From JAFKKS01 sp050187875 (GTDB lineage: Bacteria; Pseudomonadota; Alphaproteobacteria; Rhizobiales; Xanthobacteraceae), in the NCBI GenBank assembly GCA_050187875.1, contig JBFWXB010000022.1:1-64000 (forward strand): a DNA stretch of 64,000 nucleotides, read 5' to 3'. The notes beneath the pieces were generated by a model that was not told where the DNA came from, did no database searches, and worked only from the letters and a program-made list of their open reading frames with translations. Shown here in pieces: positions 42,018-50,497 of this stretch (the stretch's first letter is position 1; each line of letters starts with the position of its first letter). Both the position numbers and the translations under genes were made by a program.

Positions 42018-43162
42018 GGCGTGCCTCCCAGCATCGCCAGCCGCTCGATCCATACGGCGAAGCCGACGGCGGGGATCGGCTCGGCGCTGCCGAGCCGCGC
42101 CAGCATGCCGTCGTAGCGCCCGCCGGCGACCAGTTGACGGGCCACGCGTTCGGTCGGGTCGCGAAGCTCGAACACGAAGCCGGTGTAGTAGTCGAGACCG
42201 CGCCCGTATGCCGTCGAGAAACGAATCCCGGCGACATCGACGCCGCGCGCCGCGAGGAAGCCGGCGCGGCTGTCGAACAGGTCGAGCGCTTCGTTGAGTG
42301 AAATTCCGGCGTCGCTCGTCAGCGTGCGCAGCGCCACGCTCGCGTCGTCGGGATCGCCGACGATCGCGAGGAAGCGCTTGATCAGCGCCCGCGTCTCCTG
42401 CGGCAGCCGAGCGCTTCCCCCGAGGGCGGATTGCTCGAGGAAGCGCGCGGCAATCTCGTCGACGCTGCGCCCGCCGACCGTGCTCGCTCCGGCGATGGAG
42501 AGGAGATCGGTGACGAGCGCGCGCGCCGCTTTCGGGTCGGAGCCGGCGAGCGCGGAGAGCACGCCCTGATATTCGAGGCGCGGCGCGGCCGCGTCGGCGA
42601 CGAGCCGGTCGAGGTCGTGCTCCAGCGTTTCGGCGCGGTTGAAATCCTTGATGAGCCGGCGCTTCCATGCGGAGGGCAGATCGAGCGCGAAGACGAGCGC
42701 CTGGAACAGCCCCACGTCGCCCATCATGATCTGCGGCTCGGCGAGGCCGTAATGCGCCGTCGCCTCGATGCCGAGCGCGAGGATTTCGGCGTCGGCGGCG
42801 GCGACGTCCTGCCGGCCGAAGGATTCGATGCCGCCCTGGAGGAACTCCGGGCTGGCGTTGCCGCGGTCGCGGAACACCGGCCCGAGATAGCAGAAATTCG
42901 CCGGCGTGCCGGCGGCGGACGACGCCAGGTAGTCGCGCGCGACGGGGATCGTCAGATCGGGACGCAGACAGAGCTCGCGCCCGCCGGTGTCGGCGGTCAG
43001 ATACATGCGGCGGCGGATGTCTTCGCCCGAGAGGTCGAGAAACGGTTCCGCGGGCTGCAGGATGGCCGGACGCGCGCGGGAATAGCCCGCGCCCTCATAG
43101 GCGGCGAGCAGCGCCTCCGCGCGCGTACCGCTCGAGGCCGGCGTTATGGTCGTTTCGTTCAT
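42014..43162 (-). CDS. hisZ: ATP phosphoribosyltransferase regulatory subunit
   Basis: A 382-residue histidyl-tRNA-synthetase-like protein without aminoacylation role. Motif-like segments are FLDLSGEDIRRRMYLTADTGGRELCLRPDLTIPVAR (motif 2-like), FCYLGPVFRDR, and AYGRGLDYYTGFVFELRD, VAGGRYDGM near the end. It forms a hetero-octamer with short HisG and mediates histidine feedback. Its stop overlaps the hisG start by 4 bp. Confidence 0.95.
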   Translation of the reverse strand: MNETTITPASSGTRAEALLAAYEGAGYSRARPAILQPAEPFLDLSGEDIRRRMYLTADTGGRELCLRPDLTIPVARDYLASSAAGTPANFCYLGPVFRDRGNASPEFLQGGIESFGRQDVAAADAEILALGIEATAHYGLAEPQIMMGDVGLFQALVFALDLPSAWKRRLIKDFNRAETLEHDLDRLVADAAAPRLEYQGVLSALAGSDPKAARALVTDLLSIAGASTVGGRSVDEIAARFLEQSALGGSARLPQETRALIKRFLAIVGDPDDASVALRTLTSDAGISLNEALDLFDSRAGFLAARGVDVAGIRFSTAYGRGLDYYTGFVFELRDPTERVARQLVAGGRYDGMLARLGSAEPIPAVGFAVWIERLAMLGGTP

Positions 43163-43197
43163 GATGGTCGCCGTCGCTCAAGGTCTTCGCGCCCGCG

Positions 43198-43236
43198 GTG
43201 ATAAGGAAGCGCCGCCTTTATCACGGAAGGCGGCGC
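43198..43236. other. Mutually exclusive hairpins upstream of hisZ
   Basis: GTGATAA 43198-43204 pairs with TTATCAC 43218-43224, while GCGCCGCCTT 43209-43218 pairs with AAGGCGGCGC 43227-43236. The two stems share base 43218 and interleave, so they compete. They lie 35-75 bp upstream of the hisZ start on the minus strand, after the end of the TRAP gene. This could be a terminator for that gene or an attenuator for hisZG. Confidence 0.45.
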
Positions 43237-43390
43237 CTTTCGATGACAATCGCCGGACGGGCTTAATGGAACGTCGGCCGTGCGCCGCCGGCCCCGTGCC
43301 ACCCAAGCAGAAAATGGCGACTTATCAATAAATTATCGGCCTTTCGGCGTCACGGTTTCCGGGCGTCTCGCGCGGGAGGCGGGGGCGCGG

Positions 43391-44386
43391 TCAAGGCTTT
43401 TTGGCGGCGCGATAGGCGTCGAGCAGCGCCTTTGCTTCCGGGCCCGCGCTCTGTTCCCATGCGGTGATGGAGTCTTGCGCGGCTTGCCGCAGCGCATCCA
43501 TGACCGCGGCCGGGGGGTGCTCGTCGATCGTCACGCCGTTCGCGCGCATGCGCGCGAAGTTCTGATCGGTCCGGTTTGCGAGCGCGTCCCACTGCCTGTC
43601 GGTCGTTTCCTTCGCCGCCTCGAGAACCGCCGCCTGCGTCTTCGCATCGAGCGCGTTCCAGGCCTTCAGCGAAACCGTCGTGAAGCTCAGCGGCACCGCG
43701 TAGAGGATGTCGGAGAAATTATGCAGATATTTCCACAATTGCCGGCCGGCCCCGCCGTCTCCCGACGAGAGCACCGCGTTGATCTCGCCGGATTCGAGTT
43801 TGGGCGTGAGATCGGAGAAGGAGATGACCGCGGCGCTCGCGGCGACACGGGAAAACACTTCCGTCCCGGTCGTGTCGTAGGTCCGGATCTTCAAGCTCTT
43901 GAGCGCCTCGACGCTGTTGACCGGCGTGGTCGACCAGATGCCTGACGCGGGCCATGGCGAGACGTAGAGGAGCTTCTGCTCATGCGCGATGAAGGCCTTC
44001 TCGTAGAGCGGCTGCGCTTGCGCCAGCAGCGCGCGCGCGTCCTTCGGCGACGCCGTGACGAAGGGCAGCGACGAGAGCAGGAATACGGGACTCTGCTGGC
44101 CGAGCGAACCGCCGAAGCTCGAGGCCATCGCGAAACGCCCGTCCGCGACCGCTTTGAGATGCTCGCGGCTGCGCAGGCCCGAGGCGGCCTCGGGAATGGG
44201 ACGCACGACGACGCGCCCCTTGGTCTGTTCCTTCACCGCCTGCGCGAAGAAGGCATCGCCTTCCCCGGTCAGCGACGTCGCCGGATACTCGTTGATGAGG
44301 TCCCAGATGACCGCCTGCGCATGCAGGGGGGCGGTGAGCGAAAAGAGCGCGAGGACGACGAAGACAAGGTGGCGGCGGATGGTCAT
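43391..44386 (-). CDS. TRAP transporter substrate-binding protein (DctP family)
   Basis: A 331-residue periplasmic protein with signal peptide MTIRRHLVFVVLALFSLTAPLHA. DctP-type segments are LINEYPATSLTGEGDAFFAQAVKEQTKGRV, LKAVADGRFAMASSFGG, GIWSTTPVNSVEALKSLKIRTYDT (with the Arg that binds the carboxylate) and the C-terminal helical part. ATG 44386 gives the signal peptide at the start. No DctQ or DctM membrane genes are in view, so the protein is an orphan or works with a distant permease. Confidence 0.9.
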   Translation of the reverse strand: MTIRRHLVFVVLALFSLTAPLHAQAVIWDLINEYPATSLTGEGDAFFAQAVKEQTKGRVVVRPIPEAASGLRSREHLKAVADGRFAMASSFGGSLGQQSPVFLLSSLPFVTASPKDARALLAQAQPLYEKAFIAHEQKLLYVSPWPASGIWSTTPVNSVEALKSLKIRTYDTTGTEVFSRVAASAAVISFSDLTPKLESGEINAVLSSGDGGAGRQLWKYLHNFSDILYAVPLSFTTVSLKAWNALDAKTQAAVLEAAKETTDRQWDALANRTDQNFARMRANGVTIDEHPPAAVMDALRQAAQDSITAWEQSAGPEAKALLDAYRAAKKP

Positions 44387-44462
44387 GGGTCGCTCGTTGT
44401 TGCTGCTTGCGCCTCGCGCGGGTGCGGTCGACGGCGTAGGCACTCTGCGTTAAGTGTAGGGC

Positions 44463-44666
44463 ATGAGCGGTTCGGAAGCCATCGGAGACAAGAAATGCCC
44501 GACCTGCGGCAAGCCGGCACAGGAGAAGTGGCGGCCTTTCTGTTCGAAACGCTGCGCGGACATCGACCTCAATCGCTGGCTTTCGGGCACTTACACCATC
44601 CCTGTCGTCGAGGACGAGGACGCGATCAGCGCCGTGCCGAAATCCGACGCCGATCGTGATCCCTGA
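44463..44666 (+). CDS. yacG: DNA gyrase inhibitor YacG
   Basis: A 67-residue zinc-finger protein. The metal site is CPTCGKP ... FCSKRCADIDLNRWLSG, i.e. CPxCGK-x(11-14)-FCSxRC, diagnostic for YacG. It binds the GyrB C-terminal region and inhibits gyrase in E. coli. The tail is acidic. In relatives yacG often lies near tRNA-Phe, and the tRNA-Phe here is only 1.4 kb away. Confidence 0.95.
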   Translation: MSGSEAIGDKKCPTCGKPAQEKWRPFCSKRCADIDLNRWLSGTYTIPVVEDEDAISAVPKSDADRDP

Positions 44667-44697
44667 TCGATCATTCCCCCGTTAAGGAGGCCTTGAA

Positions 44698-45240
44698 TTG
44701 TCCGTTGCAAATGCGGCGCGCGCGCAAGCCGCGCCTTGGCAAGATCAATTGTTCGATGCGGTGAAAGCCGCCGGCATTCGGCAGATGAGCTATGTCCCGG
44801 ACGCGGGGCATGCGCGGCTGATCCAGCGCTGCAAGGACGATCCGGACATCCGCGACGTCGTGCTCACGACCGAGGAGGAGGGCGTCGCGCTCGCTGCCGG
44901 CGCCTGGCTCGGCGGCCAGCGCTCGCTCTTGCTGATGCAGTCGAGCGGCGCCGGCAACTGCATCAACATGCTGTCGCTGATCCAGACCTGCCGCTTTCCG
45001 TTCGTGACGTTCATCACGATGCGCGGCGAGTGGGCCGAGTTCAATCCGTGGCAGGTGCCGATGGGCTCGATCGTCGAGCCGACGCTGAAGCTCGCGGGCG
45101 TGCACACCTATCGCGTCGAGCACCCGGACGATGTCGCCGAGACGGCGGCCGCCGCGATGGATATCGCCTTCTCCGGCGACCTCGCGGTCGCGGTCATCCT
45201 CTCGCAGAAGCTGATCGGCAAGAAGGTGTGGGTGAAGTGA
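44698..45240 (+). CDS. TPP-enzyme pyrimidine-binding subunit (sulfopyruvate/phosphonopyruvate decarboxylase-like)
   Basis: A 180-residue protein equal to the N-terminal half of a thiamine-diphosphate decarboxylase: AVKAAGIRQMSYVPDAGHARLI, the catalytic Glu in VLTTEEEGVALAAGAWLGG, MQSSGAGNCINMLS, then LSQKLIG. TTG 44698 is fixed by AAGGAGG seven bases upstream. The coenzyme's phosphate-binding half is the next gene. Split subunits of this kind occur in sulfopyruvate decarboxylase (ComDE) and related enzymes; the true 2-oxo acid substrate is unknown. Confidence 0.82.
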   Translation: MSVANAARAQAAPWQDQLFDAVKAAGIRQMSYVPDAGHARLIQRCKDDPDIRDVVLTTEEEGVALAAGAWLGGQRSLLLMQSSGAGNCINMLSLIQTCRFPFVTFITMRGEWAEFNPWQVPMGSIVEPTLKLAGVHTYRVEHPDDVAETAAAAMDIAFSGDLAVAVILSQKLIGKKVWVK

Positions 45241-45836
45241 TGTTGAACCGCCGCAAAGCCATCGCCACGCTGCTTGCCAAGCGCGGCAAGGACCTCTTCA
45301 TCGTGCCCGGCCTCGGCTCCACCACTTACGACGTCGCCTCGCTCGGCGACGACGAGCGCGATTTCTATCTCTGGGGCGCCATGGGCGGCGCCGTCATGAT
45401 CGGGCTCGGCGTCGCGCTGGCGCAGCCGAAGCGCAAGGTCGCCGTGATCACCGGGGACGGCGAGATGCTGATGGGTATCGGCAGCCTCGCGACCGCCGGC
45501 GTGCAGGCGCCGCCGAACCTCGCCATCGTCGTGTTCGACAACGGCGAATATGGCGAGACGGGACAGCAGCCGAGCCACACCCATGCCAGCAATGCGCGGG
45601 GAAGCGTCGCGCTCACCGGGGTGGCGCAAGCCTGCGGCATCGGCGAGACCTATGAGGTCGCGAGCGAGGGGGAACTCAAGGTGCTGGCCGATCGCCTGGC
45701 GAACTTCGACCGCACCTTCTTCGCCCTGGTGAAGATCGCGTCGGAAGAGACGCCGCGTGTCCTGCCCGTGCGCGACGGCGTCGCCCTCAAGCACCGTTTC
45801 CGCCGCGCCATGGGGGTTGGCGAGAAGGGACTGTAG
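45240..45836 (+). CDS. TPP-enzyme phosphate-binding subunit (ComE-like)
   Basis: A 198-residue protein, the C-terminal TPP half: AMGGAVMIGLGVALAQPKRKVAVITGDGEMLMGIGSL (in part) with the GDG motif and DNGEYGETG as the end of the TPP/Mg motif. ATG 45240 overlaps the partner's TGA (TGATG), so the two chains are made in equal amounts. With the preceding gene it should form an alpha2beta2 decarboxylase of a 3-carbon 2-oxo acid. A palindromic repeat follows the stop. Confidence 0.85.
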   Translation: MLNRRKAIATLLAKRGKDLFIVPGLGSTTYDVASLGDDERDFYLWGAMGGAVMIGLGVALAQPKRKVAVITGDGEMLMGIGSLATAGVQAPPNLAIVVFDNGEYGETGQQPSHTHASNARGSVALTGVAQACGIGETYEVASEGELKVLADRLANFDRTFFALVKIASEETPRVLPVRDGVALKHRFRRAMGVGEKGL

Positions 45837-45910
45837 TTTTTTCTCCGTCACCTGAGGGGCGAGGCGCGTCGGCGCGGCGCCCTCAGGGCGGCGGCCATCC
45901 CCTGACTTCC

Positions 45911-45991
45911 GCGTCATGCCTGGGACTTGATCCGGGCATCGATCTTCTGAGTGAAGAGCGATGGGTTGCCGGGTCGAGCCCGGCCATGACG
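45911..45991. repeat. Palindromic repeat between the TPP enzyme and tRNA-Phe
   Basis: GTCATGCCTGGGACTTGATCC pairs loosely with GGGTCGAGCCCGGCCATGAC; inner GGGCATCGATC and GCGATGGGTTGCC. Same family as 6222-6300 and 10217-10318. A fragment of the CCTGAGG family precedes it at about 45848-45895. Confidence 0.6.
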
Positions 45992-46075
45992 GTTGCAGGC
46001 CCTCCGTCCTGGACAGTCCGGAGGGGAGCCTCTATAACGCCCGCGCTTCTGCCAAGGTCCGCGCGCGGGCCCGGC

Positions 46076-46151
46076 GCCCAGGTAGCTCAGTTGGTAGAGC
46101 ATGCGACTGAAAATCGCAGTGTCGGTGGTTCGATTCCGCCCCTGGGCACCA
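46076..46151 (+). tRNA. tRNA-Phe (GAA)
   Basis: A 76-base cloverleaf with CCA encoded. Acceptor GCCCAGG/CCTGGGC, D arm GCTC...GAGC, anticodon stem TGCGA/TCGCA with loop CTGAAAA (anticodon GAA), T arm GGTGG-TTCGATT-CCGCC, end ACCA. Its 3' 15 bases are the left attachment core of the mobile element, which leaves the tRNA intact. Confidence 0.97.
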
Positions 46152-47343
46152 CCCGTTTCCTAACCCTTTGATTTGAAACGGTTTTCCGGGAAAAAGTCCC
46201 ACTCCTGCGGGCCGGTGGGACAACCTTTGTTCCCGATATGAGCGTGTCCATAGCTGCGGCGGCGAGGCGCTTTTGCTCGGCGGCCTTCGTGTAAACCTCC
46301 GCTTGCTTCAGCGTCTTCCACCCGAAGATTGCCATCAACTGATGAGCCGTCGCGCCGTTCTCGGCGGCGATCGTCGCGCCCGCCTTGCGCAAGCCGTGCG
46401 CCGTGCAATGCGGGAGTCCGGCTTCGTCGCACCATTGGCGTATCTTGTTGCCGATCCCGGCGTCGCTGAACGGTTTGCCGAAGTCTGTCTCCAGCCACGA
46501 CTCCTTGCCAAGTGGCGACGCGTCTAGCACGTCACAGAGGCATGGCAGGATCGGGAGCACGAGATGCGTCGGGGAGCGATTGCGGCCCTTAAACTGCGTG
46601 AAGGCGAGCGTCCCGTCCCGCTGCACGTGCCTATCGCTAAAGCGGATCATGTCGGACCGGCGTTGGCCGGTGAAGAGTAGGAGCGCGAGCGCGAGCCGCG
46701 CCTTCGTCCCGATCGGATGGCGCTCTTCGAACTTGCGCACTTCGTCGACGGTCCACGTGTGCCAGCCGGTCGAACCGGATTTGAAGTAGCTAACCGTCTC
46801 CGTGGGATTGACCGCGACGAGTCGGCCGCTACCGTCTTTCTTTTTGCGCGCCCATTTGAACACTTGCCGGATCGCCTTGACGCGCGAGTTCGCCGCTTCC
46901 GGAAATTCGATCTTACGATCGCGGAGCACTTCGACGGCGTTTTCGTCGAAGTGCTTCACCGGCATGTCGCCGAACGTCTTGTCGGCGCCGGGCCGCACGG
47001 GCTCGTCGTACGTTCCCTCCAGAATCAGTTTCCGCACGTGCGCCGTCCGCTTGCTTAGGCGTTTGAACTCGGCGCACTCCAGCATGTAGCGCATGCAAAG
47101 CCAACGCCACGTCCCGGCGGCGGGCATGCGCTTGGAGACGAGCGGCGGTGCGCCCGTCTTCGCAGCTTCGTATTCGGCCATGAACTCCGGCGTCCACGGC
47201 GTGCCGCGGAGCCGGACCTTGCGGTGCCCCTTGGCGCGATAGTACACGCGCGGGTTCCCGTGACGGTCCCGATCTTCAACACATCCTGGAGGTAGACGTT
47301 TGGGCATGGCCGGTTCTAGCATCTTCAAGTCTCGGTCCGCCAT
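46087..47343 (-). CDS. int: Tyrosine recombinase (integrase)
   Basis: A 418-residue phage-type integrase. The N-terminal arm-binding region is MPKRLPPGCVEDRDRHGNPRVYY; a SAM-like core-binding domain follows. Catalytic residues are Arg in LLLFTGQRRSDMIR, His-x-x-Arg in TAHGLRKAGATIA, and Tyr in QAEVYTKAAEQ; the usual second His position reads Trp in IFGWKT, a common variant. The last 16-20 residues (GIEPPTLRFSVACSTN) are read from the tRNA-Phe antisense strand beyond the attachment core, so they are host-encoded. ATG 47307 is an alternative start. Confidence 0.94.
   Translation of the reverse strand: MADRDLKMLEPAMPKRLPPGCVEDRDRHGNPRVYYRAKGHRKVRLRGTPWTPEFMAEYEAAKTGAPPLVSKRMPAAGTWRWLCMRYMLECAEFKRLSKRTAHVRKLILEGTYDEPVRPGADKTFGDMPVKHFDENAVEVLRDRKIEFPEAANSRVKAIRQVFKWARKKKDGSGRLVAVNPTETVSYFKSGSTGWHTWTVDEVRKFEERHPIGTKARLALALLLFTGQRRSDMIRFSDRHVQRDGTLAFTQFKGRNRSPTHLVLPILPCLCDVLDASPLGKESWLETDFGKPFSDAGIGNKIRQWCDEAGLPHCTAHGLRKAGATIAAENGATAHQLMAIFGWKTLKQAEVYTKAAEQKRLAAAAMDTLISGTKVVPPARRSGTFSRKTVSNQRVRKRVVPRGGIEPPTLRFSVACSTN
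46137..46151. other. Left attachment core (tRNA-Phe 3' end)
   Basis: CGCCCCTGGGCACCA, identical to 59991-60005. It contains the T-stem/acceptor 3' strand and CCA of the tRNA. Confidence 0.85.
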
Positions 47344-47411
47344 TCGTTTGTCGCCATAGCCAAAAAAATGCGCTCAATGCGTGACCTTCAACACCACAGT
47401 TGGAGGATGCC

Positions 47412-47654
47412 GTGTGTTCATTGCCCGAAGCCGAGTTCGTAACCGCCGCGCAACTTCGCGCGCGATACGGCGGCGTCTCGAAGATGTGGCTCGAACGTCG
47501 CCTGGAGTCTCCGGAGTTTCCGCGCCCGGTTCATCTAGGGACTAGGCTCCGCCACTGGCGCCTCTCTGAAATCCTGAAGTGGGAACGCGCGACGATCGCG
47601 GATAACGCCGCGCGTCGGCTCATCGCGCCGAACCGCAACGCACGCCGACGCTAA
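47412..47654 (+). CDS. AlpA/excisionase-like DNA-binding protein
   Basis: An 80-residue protein. GTG 47412 has GGAGG six bases upstream, better than TTG 47400. The pattern FVTAAQLRARYGGVSKMWLERRLESPEFPRPVHLG, LRHWRLSEILKWERA is the winged-helix AlpA/MerR-like fold used by excisionases and integrase activators. It is divergent from int with a 68-bp spacer, the usual place for a recombination directionality factor. The C-terminus is strongly basic. Confidence 0.8.
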   Translation: MCSLPEAEFVTAAQLRARYGGVSKMWLERRLESPEFPRPVHLGTRLRHWRLSEILKWERATIADNAARRLIAPNRNARRR

Positions 47655-47691
47655 GTCCGCTTGATCGTACGATACAACGCGGGCCACGACG

Positions 47692-48183
47692 ATGCGTGAT
47701 TCCACGAGTGCAACGCGAGCGGCGATTGCGCGCGACGATCAGGAAGCCGATGCGGCCCTTCGTTCCGCCGTCGACTCAATACTCTTAGCCGATGCGCAGC
47801 CGTCCGCCGACGCACTGGCGCCCTTCCGCGATCCGCGACGTGCCGCGGATTCGATCTCTTACACGGCGCGCGTCATCCGCGCCGTTCAATGGCGGTCGCC
47901 GCCGTTGCGCATTCTGCGTGATCGTCTCGCGCGCGACGTTCTGGCGGGGCGGCTCGCGCGAGCCTTTGGCGCGGTGAGATTCAGCGAACTGGATTTGCGC
48001 GCGGAGCCATTTACAGGCGCGGACCTCCGACTAATCGCCGCCGGTGATGGACAACGCGCAGCGGGCGCGCGTCGCGCGCTGGCCTGTCTTGGTGAAATCG
48101 CGTGGCGCGGTGCCTCGCGAGAAGAGCGTGCCGCCTGGTTGCTCGGCGCTCTTTGCCGCCTGGCGCGAGGCGAAACGCCGTGA
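47692..48183 (+). CDS. Unrecognised element protein, 163 residues
   Basis: ATG 47692 opens a frame rich in Ala and Arg with several amphipathic helices (ARAAIARDDQEADAALRSAVDSILLADAQ; LARAFGAVRFSELDLRAEPF; AAGARRALACLGEIAWRGASREERAAWLLGALCRLARG). No signal, membrane segment or metal site. The stop overlaps the next start (GTGA), so it is the first gene of a coupled set. I do not recognise the family; early phage or satellite functions are possible from position. Confidence 0.6.
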   Translation: MRDSTSATRAAIARDDQEADAALRSAVDSILLADAQPSADALAPFRDPRRAADSISYTARVIRAVQWRSPPLRILRDRLARDVLAGRLARAFGAVRFSELDLRAEPFTGADLRLIAAGDGQRAAGARRALACLGEIAWRGASREERAAWLLGALCRLARGETP

Positions 48184-48527
48184 GCGTCGATCGTCTCCTC
48201 GAAGAGATAGAGCGGGACGGGCATCTCGGCGCCCTCGCCGACCATATGGAAGAGAAAGACTATCCGTCCGACCTATGCGACGCCGTACGGCACGCGCGAT
48301 TGGAGACGGACAATTCCCGCCGCGCGCGCGAGATGCTGGAGCGGAAGATCGCGGCGAAAGCTTTTTATATCGAACTCGGCCGCGGCATTCCGGCGGAAAA
48401 TCGACTCCAGTTGGCGGCGGACAAGTTCAATCTCCACGTCGAAGTGCTTCGAAATTTCGTCAACAAAGGCGATCCGGCGCTTCGCCAAAAACCCCGAAGA
48501 ATCTTTTCGGGGTCGGACGCGGCGTGA
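48180..48527 (+). CDS. Unrecognised element protein, 115 residues
   Basis: GTG 48180 overlaps the preceding TGA. The product (MSVDRLLEEIERDGHLGALADHMEEKDYPSDLCDAV and on) is helical: SRRAREMLERKIAAKAFYIELGRGIPAENRLQLAADKFNLHVEVLRNFVNKG. The segment AENRLQLAADKFNLHVEVLRNFV could be a helix-turn-helix. No family recognised. The frame upstream of 48180 overlaps the previous gene and is ignored. Confidence 0.6.
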   Translation: MSVDRLLEEIERDGHLGALADHMEEKDYPSDLCDAVRHARLETDNSRRAREMLERKIAAKAFYIELGRGIPAENRLQLAADKFNLHVEVLRNFVNKGDPALRQKPRRIFSGSDAA

Positions 48528-48567
48528 TGGTGGCATGACTCCGGCCAGAGAAACCGGAGTTGCCCAA

Positions 48568-49686
48568 ATGGCCGTATTCGAGAACATTGCACCCGCAACC
48601 GTCTTCGGCGTCGACACGTCCGAGCGCGTCGCGGACGTGATCGACGCCCTTCCGCCGCACGCGCAAAAGATTGCGGAGCGCATCCAAGAACAAGATCGCA
48701 ATATCGCCGGAGCGCGCGAGGCGAACCGCCTCGAACGCGAGCGCCTTCGCGAACGCCGCGACGATCTCTTGCGTGAAATTCAACGCTACGAGGTCGTGCC
48801 CAAGTATGCGCCGGAAAAGCAGGCCGCGCGCTGGTACGCGGAAACCGACAAAATCAAGCTGAAGATCGACGAGATCGCGTCCGTCACTTGGCCGAATCGC
48901 TTCGCGTTCGCGCAAATTCAGAAATGGGCGATCCAACTTCCGTCGATCGTCAACTTCGAACCGGTCCCCGTCGAATTGCCGAAAGGCGATCATGCGAACG
49001 CGCTCGAAAAATGCCTTGCCGCTCGTGCCGACTTCTTGGAGCAACGTCGCGCGATCGACGCGGCGCCATTGACGATCGACGAAGCGCGCGCCGCGATGCG
49101 AGCGGAGATCGAAAAGCTCGTGGGCCGTGGCCGCCCGCGCGTTGGCGCCTTGTTCCGCCGTCATGCAAACGTTTCAGGGCGACGATCGCAGGGCTCCATT
49201 CGATGGCTCGGCCAATTCGAATCGCACGAAGACTCAACGATGCGCCTTAACGACACTTTGGCACTGGTAGTGTGGGCAAACCGCGCCGCGATAGAAAAAA
49301 CGCTGGATGCGATGCTTGTCGACGCGGCGCCGGAGAACGGCCGCCCGCTCGAAGGGCGCTCCGAAGAAATCGCCGAGATCGACGGCATTTTGGAAAAACT
49401 GGAGCGTGAAGAAGGCGCACTCGTCGCCGCGCTGGAAGCCGATCCGAAGATAAACGTGCTCCGCCGTCACGATCTGTCCGTCGAAGCGGCGCTCGGCGTT
49501 CGCGTCGTCGTTCCGAAGCCGATCTCGCTCGAAGAGATCAAAAGCGCGTGGGGCGCGTTCCGAGCGAAAGCGGGATACGACGCGGCGAACGCCGTCCTGA
49601 AGAAATTTCGGATCGATACCGAAGGCGATTTGAACTGCGTCGAACCCGACGAGCGCGCGGCATTCCTGGAGGCGTGCGCGACTTAA
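48568..49686 (+). CDS. Unrecognised coiled-coil element protein, about 372 residues
   Basis: I chose ATG 48568 (MAVFENIAP), preceded by CCGGAG at nine bases; ATG 48535 would add 11 residues. Long charged helices dominate: HAQKIAERIQEQDRNIAGAREANRLERERLRERRDDLLREIQRYEVV, then RAAMRAEIEKLVGRGRPR, and EIAEIDGILEKLEREEGALVAALEADPK. One Trp-containing motif (VTWPNRFAFAQIQKWAIQL) may be a conserved core. No catalytic motif seen. Coiled-coil content fits a scaffolding, replication-accessory or inhibitor role, but this is only a description. Confidence 0.65.
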   Translation: MAVFENIAPATVFGVDTSERVADVIDALPPHAQKIAERIQEQDRNIAGAREANRLERERLRERRDDLLREIQRYEVVPKYAPEKQAARWYAETDKIKLKIDEIASVTWPNRFAFAQIQKWAIQLPSIVNFEPVPVELPKGDHANALEKCLAARADFLEQRRAIDAAPLTIDEARAAMRAEIEKLVGRGRPRVGALFRRHANVSGRRSQGSIRWLGQFESHEDSTMRLNDTLALVVWANRAAIEKTLDAMLVDAAPENGRPLEGRSEEIAEIDGILEKLEREEGALVAALEADPKINVLRRHDLSVEAALGVRVVVPKPISLEEIKSAWGAFRAKAGYDAANAVLKKFRIDTEGDLNCVEPDERAAFLEACAT

Positions 49687-49840
49687 CGAGTTCGCGGCGT
49701 CGTCCTCCAGGAAGGGCGACGCCGTGGAACGCCCGTGCGCTCCTCACGGGCCGCTCGCGGTGTGGATTCCGCCGAGCAAAGCGCCGCCGGGCTTCGTCAC
49801 CCCGGCGGCGCGAGCTTCCAGACGAACGAAGGAACACGAC

Positions 49841-50128
49841 ATGATGACAAACCCGGACGACCACGTAGTAACGAAATTGCCGACGCCGCGACTCGGCACG
49901 CAATGGGTGAGAATCAACCATGACACCCTGATGCGCATTCCTGACGATCAGTTGTCGCTCCGCATCGCACTGTCTGCCGTTCTCCTCTCCGCATTAACGC
50001 CAGAAGAGAAAGAGGTGATCGCCGCGGTGATCCGTCCGAAGATGGACGAGCGAATTCGAAATCTCGATCCGGATTTAATCCCGGCGGCGTGGTCGACCGG
50101 CCCGATTCGCCTCAAACCAACGCCCTGA
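49841..50128 (+). CDS. Unrecognised element protein, 95 residues
   Basis: ATG 49841 follows GAAGGAACACGAC. The product (MMTNPDDHVVTKLPTPRLGTQWVRINHDTLMRIP) has a helix LSLRIALSAVLLSALTPEEKEVIAAVIRPKMDERI and no known motif. The 154-bp gap before it (49687-49840) contains two GC-rich hairpins (GGCGTCG...CGACGCC; GCCGCCGGG...CCCGGCGGC) that could separate it from the upstream set. Confidence 0.6.
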   Translation: MMTNPDDHVVTKLPTPRLGTQWVRINHDTLMRIPDDQLSLRIALSAVLLSALTPEEKEVIAAVIRPKMDERIRNLDPDLIPAAWSTGPIRLKPTP

Positions 50129-50191
50129 CAGGCGCCGCGCGGCGTGAACCTGCGCACAGACAGTCAATCCCTCAATCATCGGAGTCTTCAA

Positions 50192-50497
50192 ATGGCTGTC
50201 ACAGATACACAATTGCGCGACGCGCGTCGCGCACACGCTTCCCGACACGGGCATCCTTCCGCGCGCGCGATCGACGCCGAGTTCGACATTGACAACGCCG
50301 ACTTCGCGACCGTCACGAGCGACCGCACGCGGCGCAATCTTCTCGCCGCCTATAAGGGCGGCCGGAAGAGCGCCGACGATGGCGGAGAGTTCGAAACACC
50401 AAAATCCGTCGCCGACCTCGACCACGCCGCGATTTGGGCGAAGTGGAACGCCGCCGGGCGGAACCGCAAGGGCGAAGACGATGGCGCGGGCTCGTGA
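50192..50497 (+). CDS. Unrecognised element protein, 101 residues, with IWAKWN motif
   Basis: ATG 50192 has GGAG nine bases upstream. The product (MAVTDTQLRDARRAHASRHGHPS) contains DADFATVTSD-like DNADFATVTSDRTRRNLLAAYKGGR and ends DHAAIWAKWNAAGRNRKGEDDGAGS. The DNA for AIWAKWNA recurs at 52863-52886 in a fragment. It overlaps the next gene by 17 bp. Function unknown. Confidence 0.6.
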   Translation: MAVTDTQLRDARRAHASRHGHPSARAIDAEFDIDNADFATVTSDRTRRNLLAAYKGGRKSADDGGEFETPKSVADLDHAAIWAKWNAAGRNRKGEDDGAGS

